Position numbers and translations under genes: made by a program. The notes beneath the pieces were generated by a model, which had not been told where the DNA came from, searched no databases, and saw only the letters and a list, made by a program, of their open reading frames with translations. Shown piece by piece: positions 36,461 to 44,734 of a stretch of DNA of 64,000 bases (the stretch's first letter is position 1; every line of letters starts with the position of its first letter). This stretch comes from G016756615 sp035556195 (GTDB lineage: Bacteria > Pseudomonadota > Alphaproteobacteria > Rhizobiales > Rhizobiaceae): contig DATMFK010000067.1 in the NCBI GenBank assembly GCA_035556195.1, positions 329,380-393,379 on the forward strand, written 5' to 3'.

Positions 36461-37141
36461 TCATTGTGCCGGGGCCGGCTGTGCGGGCGCTCCGCCTTCG
36501 GCCGGTGCAGCGCCTTGTGTCGGTGCCGAACCGCCTTCCGCAGGAGCCGCTCCCGGAGCAGAGGCATCGGTCGGCGCCGGGGCCGCGCCCGCCTCGGGCA
36601 GCGGTGCGGGGTTGTCGGCCGTGGTGCGAAGGTATGCGATCAGGTTGGCGCGTTCGTCAGCCTTCTTGACGCCGGCGAAGCCCATGGCCGTGCCCTTGAT
36701 GTAGCCCTTCGGGGACGCGAGGAAGTGGTTGAGGTGGTCGTAGTCCCAGACGACCGAGCCACCCTGGGAGAATTCCTTCATGGCCCCCGAGTAGGAGAAG
36801 CCTTCATGCGAGGCGATCGGACGGTTCACAATGTTCCAGAGATTCGGGCCGACCTTGTTGGCGCCGCTCTTGTCGTCGGTATGGCAGGCTGCGCACTTCT
36901 TGAAGACGGCCTCGCCAGCGGCCGGATCGGCCTTGGCCAGAAGGGCTGCGATCGGCTCTTCGGCGGGCGCTTCGGCTGCCCCTCCGCCGCCGGCTTCCGG
37001 TTCCGCGGCCTCGATCGCGAAGCCCGGCTTTTCCGGATGCGGGGTGGCGAAGATTGAATCCGAAACGATGCCAACCGAGAAAATGACGAAAACGGTCGCC
37101 AGCAGCGCCCCGATCACCTTGTTGAATTCAAAAGAGTCCAT
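36461..37141 (-). CDS. cycM: Membrane-anchored c-type cytochrome (CycM-like)
   Basis: 226 residues. An uncleaved N-terminal helix (VIGALLATVFVIFSVGIV, about residues 9-26) anchors it in the membrane. An Ala/Glu/Pro-rich linker follows, then a class I cytochrome c domain with the haem site CAACH (residues about 83-87), KVGPNLWNIVNRP and the axial Met in GTAMGFAGVKK. It should carry electrons from the bc1 complex to a terminal oxidase, as CycM does in rhizobia. Oddly it ends in about 40 residues of Pro/Ala/Gly repeats (APAEGG, APTQGA, APAQPAPAQ). It is divergent from kdsB. Confidence 0.92.
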   Translation of the reverse strand: MDSFEFNKVIGALLATVFVIFSVGIVSDSIFATPHPEKPGFAIEAAEPEAGGGGAAEAPAEEPIAALLAKADPAAGEAVFKKCAACHTDDKSGANKVGPNLWNIVNRPIASHEGFSYSGAMKEFSQGGSVVWDYDHLNHFLASPKGYIKGTAMGFAGVKKADERANLIAYLRTTADNPAPLPEAGAAPAPTDASAPGAAPAEGGSAPTQGAAPAEGGAPAQPAPAQ

Positions 37142-37325
37142 TCGCCCTGAGGCTCCCTTTCCCCGCCGCAGGCCTCGCCGCGCCGTATAGATTCCATTGC
37201 CGGCCGAAGCCGCTCAAATCGCGCGGGAAACTAGGTCTTTTGCTTCCCCCTTGCAACACATATAAGGGCCCATCCAGTGAGACCTTTTGCCACCACCAGA
37301 CAGCCCTTTTCCGTCGAGTTATCCA

Positions 37326-38063
37326 ATGTCCGTCCTCATACTTGTCCCGGCCCGGATGGCCTCGACCCGCCTGCCGGGCAAACCGCTGGCCGATATCGCG
37401 GGCCGGCCGATGATCGTCCACGTGGCGGCGCGTGCTTCCGAGAGCGGACTTGGCAGGGTCGTGGTGGCGACGGATACCGAAGCCGTGGCCCAGGCCGTGC
37501 GCGCAGGCGGCTTCGAAGCCGTCATGACCCGCGCTGATCACCAGTCCGGCTCGGACCGCATTTTCGAGGCCCTGGGAAAACTGGACCCGAAAGGCGGGAT
37601 CGAAATCGTGGTCAATGTCCAGGGCGATCTGCCGACCGTCGAGGCTCAGACGGTCCGCGCCGCGCTGGCGCCGCTCGAGAACCCGGCCGTCGATATCGCG
37701 ACGCTTGGCGTGGAGATCCGGCGCGAGGCCGAAAAGAGCAATCCCAACGTGGTCAAGATCGTGGGCTCGCCGGTGTCGGCTTCCAGGCTGCGCGCACTCT
37801 ATTTCACGCGTGCGACAGCGCCCTGGGGGGAGGGTCCCCTCTATCACCATGTCGGCCTCTATGCCTATCGGCGCGCAGCGCTGGAGCGCTTCGTGTCGCT
37901 CGTGCCTTCCGTGCTGGAGAAGCGCGAAAGCCTGGAACAGCTGAGGGCGTTGGAAGCCGGCATGCGTATCGACGCCGAGATCGTCCGGTCTGTGCCGCTA
38001 GGCGTCGACACGCCCGAAGATCTGGAACGCGCCAGGGAAATACTCTCACCTCGACAGGACTGA
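37326..38063 (+). CDS. kdsB: 3-deoxy-manno-octulosonate cytidylyltransferase
   Basis: 245 residues. The nucleotide-binding start ILVPARMASTRLPGKPLADI, then MTRADHQSGSDRIFEAL and VVNVQGDLPTV (metal-binding Asp), HHVGLYAYRR and LEQLRALEAGM are all KdsB hallmarks. It activates Kdo with CTP for lipopolysaccharide synthesis in the cytoplasm. I chose the ATG at 37326 over one at 37287 because the family begins at the beta strand SVLILVPARM. It is followed two bases later by pheA. Confidence 0.96.
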   Translation: MSVLILVPARMASTRLPGKPLADIAGRPMIVHVAARASESGLGRVVVATDTEAVAQAVRAGGFEAVMTRADHQSGSDRIFEALGKLDPKGGIEIVVNVQGDLPTVEAQTVRAALAPLENPAVDIATLGVEIRREAEKSNPNVVKIVGSPVSASRLRALYFTRATAPWGEGPLYHHVGLYAYRRAALERFVSLVPSVLEKRESLEQLRALEAGMRIDAEIVRSVPLGVDTPEDLERAREILSPRQD

Positions 38064-38065
38064 TC

Positions 38066-38932
38066 ATGCCGCCGAAAACAAACCGAATATCGTTCCAGGG
38101 GGAACCCGGCGCCAATTCCGACACGGCGTGCCGCAATGTCTATCCGGATATGGAGCCTCTCCCCTGTCCGACATTCGAAGACGCCTTCAACGCGGTGGAG
38201 ACGGGCAAGGCGGATCTCGCCATGATCCCCATCGAGAATACGATCGCAGGCCGCGTGGCCGACATCCATCACCTCCTGCCCGAGTCCCGCCTGCACATCG
38301 TGGGCGAGTATTTCCTACCCATCCATTTCCAATTGATGGTACTGCCCGGCCGCAAGATCGAGGACATCAAATCCGTCTACAGCCACATCCATGCCCTCGG
38401 CCAATGTCGCAAGGTGATCCGCAAGCACCGCTGGAAACCGATGGTCGCCGGCGACACGGCAGGCGCGGCGCGCGTGGTTGCGGAAGAGGGCAACCCGCAC
38501 AACGCGGCGCTCGCTCCCCGGCTTGCCGCTTCCCTCTACGGACTGGACATCGTGGCGGAGAATGTCGAGGACACGGACAACAACGTCACCCGTTTCGTGG
38601 TGCTGTCGAAGACCGAATCCTGGACGCAGCGCATCGACAGCTCGAAGCGTGTCATGACCACCTTCGTCTTCCGGGTGCACAACATCCCGGCGGCGCTTTA
38701 CAAGGCCATGGGCGGGTTCGCCACTAATGGCGTCAACATGACCAAGCTGGAGAGCTACCAGCTCGGCGGCAAGTTCTTCTCGAGCCAGTTCTACGCCGAC
38801 ATCGAGGGCCATCCAGACGACGTCAACGTCGCCCAGGCGCTGAAGGAGCTGCGCTTCTTCTCACGAGAGGTCCGCATACTCGGCGTTTACGAGGCGCATC
38901 CGTTCCGGGACACCCAGACCAACGACGACTGA
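38066..38932 (+). CDS. pheA: Prephenate dehydratase
   Basis: 288 residues. The dehydratase domain has ISFQGEPGANSDTA, the segment MIPIENTIAGRVADIHHLL, and the catalytic TRF in DNNVTRFVVLSK near residue 178. An ACT domain for phenylalanine feedback follows (TTFVFRVHNIPAALYKAMGG, then GVNMTKLESYQL, in which the usual ESRP reads ESYQ). It converts prephenate to phenylpyruvate. There is no chorismate mutase domain, so this is the stand-alone form usual in alphaproteobacteria. The gene begins two bases after kdsB, so both share a transcript. Confidence 0.95.
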   Translation: MPPKTNRISFQGEPGANSDTACRNVYPDMEPLPCPTFEDAFNAVETGKADLAMIPIENTIAGRVADIHHLLPESRLHIVGEYFLPIHFQLMVLPGRKIEDIKSVYSHIHALGQCRKVIRKHRWKPMVAGDTAGAARVVAEEGNPHNAALAPRLAASLYGLDIVAENVEDTDNNVTRFVVLSKTESWTQRIDSSKRVMTTFVFRVHNIPAALYKAMGGFATNGVNMTKLESYQLGGKFFSSQFYADIEGHPDDVNVAQALKELRFFSREVRILGVYEAHPFRDTQTNDD

Positions 38933-39137
38933 TGGGAACGGACCGCCCGCCAGTGCGACCGGCATTGCTTGGGGAGACCTGTCGTATGCGTACTGACCAG
39001 CCAAGGATGGCCGCGAGGCGACCATACAGGAACGCGTGCATTCGATAGGCGAATGCGCGGGGAGAGAAGTCCGGCCGGACAGTGCCGGGTTCCTTGCGAC
39101 CGATCGAAGATCGACGCCGATGGTCTCACACCATGGA

Positions 39138-40079
39138 CTAGCTGCTCTCGGCCCAGGCGCGAATCAGGTGGTGGGCGATCGCGGCCTTGGGAGGCACGAC
39201 GATGCCGCTGGTCGATGAACCGGCGAGAATGTCGAGCACTTCGCGCCGGGTGAACCAGCGGCAATCCTCCAGTTCCCTGGAATCGTAGCGCAGATCCTCG
39301 TTCAGCGCCTCGCCGAAGCACCCGATCATCAGGGAATAGGGGAACGGCCAGGGCTGGCTCGCATGATAGACGACGCGGCCGAGCCGAATTCCCGATTCCT
39401 CGTGGACTTCCCGCCGCACGGCGTCCTCGATCGTTTCTCCGGGCTCGATGAACCCGGCAAGCGCGGAATACATGCCCGGCGCGAAATGCGGGCTGCGGCC
39501 GAGAACGCAACGCTCGGGCGTCACGGCAAGCATGATGGCGACGGGGTCGGTGCGCGGGAAATGCTCGCTGCCGCATGCGGAACACACGCGTTTGTAGCCG
39601 CCGGCGCGCATTTCGGTCGGCGAGCCGCATTTTCCGCAGAAGCGATGATTGGCGTGCCAAGCCATCAGTGCGCCGGCCTGCGCCAGTGCACCGAGCCCCT
39701 CGTGGTCGAGCAGGCCCTGAACGTTGACCGAGCGGTAGTCGATCGCCTTGACCCCTTCGGGCAGGAATTCGAGCTCGATGCCGGCGGGCGCCGCGAGCAG
39801 CGGACCGCTGGCCGACCAGCCGAGCAGGACGGCCTGATCGAGCCTCGGCGCGAGCGCCTCGGATTCCGCCAAGCCGTAGTAGGGGTCGAACCCTTCGTCA
39901 TTGAGCTTCAGGCAGATGCGACCGCCTGTGACCAGCAGGAGCCTGGCGGAGGGGTCGGCAAGTGCCTTCTCGGCGGAATCGTCGCCCCGGGTTTCAGACT
40001 GGCGGTCGATCCTGTTGCCGGCAAATCCGACGAACCGGCTGGGTTCGTGCGGCGGCGCGTCGAAGAGAGAAAATGTCAT
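39138..40079 (-). CDS. nudC: NAD(+)/NADH diphosphatase (NudC, RNA decapping type)
   Basis: 313 residues. The zinc ribbon CGKCGSPTEMR...CSACGSEHFPR lies mid-protein, followed by the Nudix box GFIEPGETIEDAVRREVHEE and the NudC-specific signature SQPWPFPYSLM. It hydrolyses NADH/NAD and can remove NAD caps from RNA. I chose the ATG at 40079 (MTFSLFDAPP) since the earlier frame overlaps the HIT gene. It is just downstream of the HIT-family gene with 16 bases between. Confidence 0.94.
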   Translation of the reverse strand: MTFSLFDAPPHEPSRFVGFAGNRIDRQSETRGDDSAEKALADPSARLLLVTGGRICLKLNDEGFDPYYGLAESEALAPRLDQAVLLGWSASGPLLAAPAGIELEFLPEGVKAIDYRSVNVQGLLDHEGLGALAQAGALMAWHANHRFCGKCGSPTEMRAGGYKRVCSACGSEHFPRTDPVAIMLAVTPERCVLGRSPHFAPGMYSALAGFIEPGETIEDAVRREVHEESGIRLGRVVYHASQPWPFPYSLMIGCFGEALNEDLRYDSRELEDCRWFTRREVLDILAGSSTSGIVVPPKAAIAHHLIRAWAESS

Positions 40080-40095
40080 GAGAACATGCTCTGGA

Positions 40096-40530
40096 TTATA
40101 GTGCCTGGCGAAGTCGTTGCGAAAAGACGTGAAGGTCTTCGCGGCGATAGGGTTCGCGCACGCCGTGCCCCCATACAGGCCCCGGCCAGGCAGCATCCCC
40201 TTCGGATCGCGCGACAACATGCACATGAAGTTGGCGAACGATGTTGCCGAGGGCGCCACTGTTAATCTTGGTGCAGCCGGTGACCCTTTTCATCGCCTGG
40301 GCCACCATGTTGGTCTCGAAGGTGAGCATGGCTTGATCGAGCGGCGTCAGGTCGTGAATCTCCTCCGCACCCGGCCGCTGCGGCACCAGCAGCACCCATG
40401 GCCAGCGGCAATCGTTCATCAGCCGTAACTCACACAGGCCAAGCCAGATGACCGGCTCGCTGTCGGCCTCAAGCCGCGCATCAAGCGCGAATCCGGTCGT
40501 ACGAACCGGCATCATCGGCTTTTCCTTCAT
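40096..40530 (-). CDS. HIT (histidine triad) family protein
   Basis: 144 residues. The C-terminal triad motif reads QLHVHVVAR: the first His of the usual HxHxHxx is Gln, while the central catalytic His and the third His remain. DCRWPWVLLVPQRPGAEEIHDL is typical of this alphaproteobacterial branch. HIT proteins hydrolyse or transfer nucleotide phosphates. Start choice is between the ATG at 40530 (ribosome site GGAGGGAT very close) and the ATG at 40515 (AAGGA seven bases upstream). It is probably cotranscribed with nudC. Confidence 0.85.
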   Translation of the reverse strand: MKEKPMMPVRTTGFALDARLEADSEPVIWLGLCELRLMNDCRWPWVLLVPQRPGAEEIHDLTPLDQAMLTFETNMVAQAMKRVTGCTKINSGALGNIVRQLHVHVVARSEGDAAWPGPVWGHGVREPYRREDLHVFSQRLRQAL

Positions 40531-40734
40531 ATCCCTCCGCGAAAGTTGGCTTGCTGTCTATCCATACCAAACACAGCCAACGCCGCTTCAAGCAGGCGAA
40601 GCCGGTCCCTCGACGGGTTCGACGCAATTCCGCATCCGATCTCGGAATCTACGCTAGAGCGGCCGTTATCGACCTGCAAGTGGTTCTGTGGCCGGTTCAG
40701 CGCTGTAAAATGCCGGCGGAGATTTCCTGCGGGG

Positions 40735-40763
40735 TTGCAATTCGATGCCGGATTGCCGATATG
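40735..40763 (+). promoter_or_regulatory. Candidate promoter of the 4.5S RNA gene
   Basis: TTGCAA (40735-40740), a 17-base spacer and GATATG (40758-40763) place a transcription start near 40770, just where the RNA's closing stem begins. Confidence 0.45.
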
Positions 40764-40767
40764 GGGC

Positions 40768-40868
40768 GCGGGAGGTTGGTGGTGGACGATCCACTCGCCA
40801 ACCGGGTCAGGTCCGGAAGGAAGCAGCCCTAACGAGCCCGGACCGGGTCATTGTTCCAGCCTCCCACC
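40768..40868 (+). ncRNA. ffs: 4.5S signal recognition particle RNA (small bacterial type)
   Basis: The invariant apical loop sequence GGTCAGGTCCGGAAGGAAGC, followed by AGCCCTAACGAG, at about 40805-40836 is the Ffh-binding region of SRP RNA. The outer stem pairs GGGAGGTTGG (from 40770) with CCAGCCTCCC (to 40865). The RNA joins Ffh to deliver nascent membrane proteins to FtsY. It lies 116 bases upstream of dnaX, a placement common in alphaproteobacteria. The ends are set by pairing and are good to a few bases. Confidence 0.93.
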
Positions 40869-40984
40869 TCCTCGTCATTCGTTCCTGCTACAGTTCGTCC
40901 GGGTTGACGACGCGTCGCGGCGCGGGCGAAATTCACGCGTGACGGACGGCGCAGGGCCGGGCGCAACGGAGCGGCAAAGGGCGG

Positions 40985-42799
40985 ATGAGCGAAGCCGGAA
41001 ACGAATCGACAGGCAAGGTAGGCGGCGCCTATCGGGTGCTCGCGCGCAAATATCGCCCTGCCGATTTCACGAGCCTCATCGGCCAGGAGCCGATGGTTCG
41101 CACTCTCACCAACGCTTTTTCATCGGGGCGCATCGCACAGGCCTGGATGTTGACCGGTGTCCGCGGCGTCGGCAAGACGACGACCGCGCGCATTCTGGCG
41201 CGCGCCCTGAACTACAAGACCCCCGAGATCGACCAGCCCTCGGTCGACCTTTCCGTGCCCGGCGAGCATTGTCAGGCTATCATGGAAGGCCGCCATGTCG
41301 ACGTGATCGAAATGGACGCCGCTTCCCATACCGGCATCGACGATATTCGTGAGATCATCGAGCAGGTGCGCTACGCGCCGGTGTCGGCACGGTACAAGGT
41401 GTATATCATCGACGAAGTGCACATGCTCTCCACCCAGGCCTTCAACGGACTGTTGAAGACGCTCGAGGAGCCGCCGCCGCATGTGAAGTTCATCTTCGCC
41501 ACGACGGAGATCCGGAAGGTTCCCATCACGATCCTGTCGCGATGCCAGCGCTTCGATCTGCGCCGCGTGGACGCCGGTATCCTGACCGAGCATCTGCGTA
41601 AGATCGCGGCGCTCGAGGATGTGACGGTCGAGGACGAGGCTCTCGCCATGGTGGCGCGGGCGGCTGAAGGCTCGGTGCGAGATTCCCTGTCCATCTTCGA
41701 TCAGGCGATCGCCCATGGCGGCGGCACGGTGACCGCCGAAGCCGTCAGGATGATGCTCGGTCTCGGAGACCGGGGCCGCGTGATCGATCTATTCGAGCAT
41801 CTCATGAAGGGTGACGCGGCCGCCGCGCTCACCGAGTTCCGGTCGCAATACGACACCGGCGCCGACCCTGCGACGGTGCTTACCGATCTCGCCGAATTCA
41901 ACCATCTCGTGACTCGGCTGAAGTTCATTCCTTCGGCGGCCAACGACGCTTCCCTGACCGAAAGCGAGCGGCAGCGAGGTCTCGCCTTCTCGCAGTCGCT
42001 CTCCGTACGCGTGCTGTCCCGCGCCTGGCAGATGCTGCTCAAGGGCATCCCCGAGGTGCAGGGTTCGAATCGGCCAGTCAGCGCCGGAGAGATGGTGTTG
42101 ATCCGTATCGCCCATGCCGCCACGCTTCCGACGCTGGACGAGGCGCTGAAGTCGCTCGACGGCATGACTTTGCAGCCCCCTGGCAACGGCGGCGGGCGTC
42201 CCTCTCCGGGCGGGGGAGCGGCGCAGTCCGCAAACGGCGTCGGCGCGGTCTCCCAGACACGCATGCCGCAAGGGCCTACCGGGGGACAGACCATGCGGCT
42301 CGTCCAGGGCGGTCCGCAGGCGGTCCCGGCAACGGTGGGCCCCGAGCCAGAGGCCGACGCAGTGCCCGTGACCTCGCTGGCCGATATCGTCAATCTTGCC
42401 GACCGGCACCGCGACATGACGTTGAAGGTCCTGGTCCGGCGCTGCGTCCGTCTCGTGAAAGTCGAACCCGGCCGCCTTGACGTCAGTTTGACCAGCGAGG
42501 CGCCCAAGACCCTCCTGGGCGACCTGACCGTCAAGCTGAAGGCATGGACGGGACGAACCTGGATGGTCTCGCTGTCGCGCGAGGAAGGCGGCCAAACCAT
42601 TTCGGAAATGGAAGCGTCGAAGCGCGAGAGCGCGATCCTCGATGCCAAGAGCGATCCCACGGTCGCCGCGATCCTGGCCAAGTTCCCTGGCGCCAAGATC
42701 ATAGACGTACGTATCCCAGACGCGCCGGACGTCGACGCCGGTGAGACCGAGTTGCCGCCCGGGGCTGTCGGCGGCGATGACGACGACGACCTGTTTTAG
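40985..42799 (+). CDS. dnaX: DNA polymerase III subunit gamma/tau
   Basis: 604 residues. Clamp-loader AAA+ motifs: GVRGVGKTTTARI (Walker A), VYIIDEVHML (Walker B), LSRCQRFDLRR (SRC motif) and GSVRDSLSIFDQA. A Pro/Gly-rich linker (about residues 395-460) and a C-terminal tau-like domain follow, ending in an acidic DDDDDLF tail. The zinc-binding cysteine cluster of E. coli DnaX is missing: only the Cys in GEHCQAIMEG remains, as is usual in Rhizobiales as far as I recall. I did not find an obvious slippery A-run for gamma production. It heads the dnaX-ybaB-(sleB)-recR group. Confidence 0.95.
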   Translation: MSEAGNESTGKVGGAYRVLARKYRPADFTSLIGQEPMVRTLTNAFSSGRIAQAWMLTGVRGVGKTTTARILARALNYKTPEIDQPSVDLSVPGEHCQAIMEGRHVDVIEMDAASHTGIDDIREIIEQVRYAPVSARYKVYIIDEVHMLSTQAFNGLLKTLEEPPPHVKFIFATTEIRKVPITILSRCQRFDLRRVDAGILTEHLRKIAALEDVTVEDEALAMVARAAEGSVRDSLSIFDQAIAHGGGTVTAEAVRMMLGLGDRGRVIDLFEHLMKGDAAAALTEFRSQYDTGADPATVLTDLAEFNHLVTRLKFIPSAANDASLTESERQRGLAFSQSLSVRVLSRAWQMLLKGIPEVQGSNRPVSAGEMVLIRIAHAATLPTLDEALKSLDGMTLQPPGNGGGRPSPGGGAAQSANGVGAVSQTRMPQGPTGGQTMRLVQGGPQAVPATVGPEPEADAVPVTSLADIVNLADRHRDMTLKVLVRRCVRLVKVEPGRLDVSLTSEAPKTLLGDLTVKLKAWTGRTWMVSLSREEGGQTISEMEASKRESAILDAKSDPTVAAILAKFPGAKIIDVRIPDAPDVDAGETELPPGAVGGDDDDDLF

Positions 42800-42863
42800 T
42801 TGAATTGGTCAGCCCGGTTCCCGAACGGTGGTCGGAGCCGGTGCTCAAGATGGAGACAAGACG

Positions 42864-43187
42864 ATGAAGGATCTTCTGGGCCTGATGGGCAAGGCCAAGG
42901 AAATGCAGGCGAAATTCCAGGCCATGCAGGAAGAGATCGCCGGGATCGAGGCGACCGGCCAGGCCGGTGGCGGCCTTGTCAAGGTCACGTTGACCGGCAA
43001 GTTCGAGATGAAGAAGCTGGAGATCGACCCCTCGCTGCTCAAAGGCGACGAAGCCGAGATCCTGGAAGACCTCGTTCTTGCCGCGCACAACGATGCCAAG
43101 GGCAAGGTCGAGCTGACGATGCAGGAAAAGACAAAGGAGCTCACGGCCGGCCTGCCGATCCCGCCCGGCATGAAGCTGCCTTTCTGA
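42864..43187 (+). CDS. ybaB: YbaB/EbfC family nucleoid-associated protein
   Basis: 107 residues: an N-terminal helix KDLLGLMGKAKEMQAKFQ, then a small beta sheet with VKVTLTGKFEMKKLEIDPSL and a tail GLPIPPGMKLPF, exactly the family layout. It binds DNA as a dimer. GGAG precedes the ATG at 42864; an in-frame GTG at 42828 adds non-conserved residues. It is between dnaX and recR as in most bacteria, though here a SleB-type gene separates it from recR. Confidence 0.94.
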   Translation: MKDLLGLMGKAKEMQAKFQAMQEEIAGIEATGQAGGGLVKVTLTGKFEMKKLEIDPSLLKGDEAEILEDLVLAAHNDAKGKVELTMQEKTKELTAGLPIPPGMKLPF

Positions 43188-43288
43188 TCTCGTCCGAGCG
43201 GCGCAGCGGCACAGCCATCTTTTTGCCGGATTGATCCTCATTCTGGCTGCGACGTGGGGACGTGGCGGCAGCGAGAGTAAGAGGGGAC

Positions 43289-43999
43289 ATGTTGTTCGCC
43301 GACCAATGGTCGACGTCCGCGTTGGGCGTCGTGATTTCCTCGTTCCTCCTCAGTGCCTGCAGCCAGACCGACGCTCTGACCAGCGCCGCCGACACATCCG
43401 GCAAACGTTCCTACGGCTACTCCATGAAGGATCGCGAATGCTTGGCGCGAGCCATGTTCTTCGAATCCAAGCGCTCCAGCCGCGACGGCCTGGTCGCGGT
43501 CGGCACGGTCGTGATGAACCGTTTGCGGTCCAAGCGTCACGGAGACACCATTTGCAAGGTGGTCGGCGAAAAGGGGCAGTTCGCCCCTGGGGTTCTGAGC
43601 CGGCCGATGAATTCGAAAGCCCTGCCTGACGTCCAGGAAGCGGCGGACGCGGTTCTCAAGGGGGAGCGTCATCCCAGGGTGAAGAACGCCATGTTCTTCC
43701 ATCAGGCCGGTCTGAAGTTCCCGTACAAGAACATGCATTACGTCCTCGTCGCCGGGGGCAACGCCTTTTACGAGAAGCGGAGCAGGGGGAAGGTGATCTT
43801 GCCTCCGGAGGAGCCCAGCACGGCGGTCGCATCGGTAAAGCCTGAGATCGACGATACGGTCGTCGCATCCATTCCTCCGGCCGCGTCGCCCAATTCCACC
43901 CAGGTCGCGGATGCCGAACAGCCGGCGATGTCGTTCGAAGCAAGCCAGGAAGATGCCGACGCCATCGGGGCGCTGATCGCCGGCCAGGTCCGCCCATAG
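43289..43999 (+). CDS. SleB-type cell wall hydrolase, predicted lipoprotein
   Basis: 236 residues from the ATG at 43289 (AAGAGGGG upstream; GTG at 43262 is an alternative). The signal ends in a lipobox, FLLSAC, so the protein is probably an envelope lipoprotein. The hydrolase_2/SleB domain follows with CLARAMFFESKRSSRDGLVAVG (catalytic Glu in this region), VVMNRLRS and KNAMFFHQAGLKF. The C-terminal 60 residues are low-complexity Ser/Ala/Pro. SleB-like enzymes cleave peptidoglycan. It lies between ybaB and recR; the placement may be incidental. Confidence 0.88.
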   Translation: MLFADQWSTSALGVVISSFLLSACSQTDALTSAADTSGKRSYGYSMKDRECLARAMFFESKRSSRDGLVAVGTVVMNRLRSKRHGDTICKVVGEKGQFAPGVLSRPMNSKALPDVQEAADAVLKGERHPRVKNAMFFHQAGLKFPYKNMHYVLVAGGNAFYEKRSRGKVILPPEEPSTAVASVKPEIDDTVVASIPPAASPNSTQVADAEQPAMSFEASQEDADAIGALIAGQVRP

Positions 44000-44103
44000 T
44001 TCAACCCTTGGGCCGCGGCGAGCTTCGCAGATGTGCTGCTAAGAGGCGAGGTCGGTGCTGCGGCGGAATGGACGCACGGCCCTCCAGGCATTAAATCCCT
44101 GGC

Positions 44104-44709
44104 ATGTCCAAGCGAATCGCCGGCCCCGAGATAGAACGCCTGATCCAGCTCCTGGCCAAGGTGCCGGGGCTGGGGCCGCGTTCGGCACGGCGCGCCGCCC
44201 TCCATCTCATCAAGAAGAAGGAACAGCTCCTTGTGCCCCTCTCCGCGGCCATGGGGGAGGCGGTGGAGAAGGTCCGTGTCTGTTCGACCTGCGGTAATGT
44301 CGACACGGTCGATCCCTGCACGATCTGTTCCGATCCTCGCCGCGACACGGCGACCATCATCGTGGTCGAGGATGTCGCCGATCTCTGGGCGCTCGAGCGG
44401 GCGGGGGCGATGAACGCCAAATATCATGTGCTCGGCGGCACCTTGTCACCGCTGGACGGCGTCGGGCCCGAAGACCTCAACATCAAGGGCTTGGTGTCGC
44501 GCATCGCCGAGGGCGGCGTGAGCGAGGTGATATTGGCCGTCAACGCCACTGTCGAGGGCCAGACCACGGCCCACTATCTCACCGACCAGCTCGACGGCTT
44601 CGACGTGAAGGTGACACGGCTCGCCCATGGCGTGCCGGTCGGCGGCGAGCTCGATTACCTCGACGAGGGCACGCTGGCGGCGGCGCTCAAGTCGCGGACC
44701 GCGTTTTGA
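44104..44709 (+). CDS. recR: Recombination mediator protein RecR
   Basis: 201 residues. N-terminal helix-hairpin-helix (LLAKVPGLGPRSARRAALHL), a C4 zinc finger CSTCGNVDTVDPCTICSD near residues 59-76, and the Toprim domain with VVEDVADLWALERAGA and EVILAVNATVEGQTTAHYL. It helps RecF/RecO load RecA at gaps. Last of the dnaX-ybaB-recR group; a lytic transglycosylase gene follows 25 bases later. Confidence 0.96.
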   Translation: MSKRIAGPEIERLIQLLAKVPGLGPRSARRAALHLIKKKEQLLVPLSAAMGEAVEKVRVCSTCGNVDTVDPCTICSDPRRDTATIIVVEDVADLWALERAGAMNAKYHVLGGTLSPLDGVGPEDLNIKGLVSRIAEGGVSEVILAVNATVEGQTTAHYLTDQLDGFDVKVTRLAHGVPVGGELDYLDEGTLAAALKSRTAF

Positions 44710-44734
44710 CGCAATTGGTCTCCATGGGGGTGGC

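Noticed and set aside
38933..39137. The gap between pheA and nudC
   Set aside because: Convergent 205-base spacer. Short frames cross it, but none has a start signal or motif, and no clear terminator hairpin was seen.
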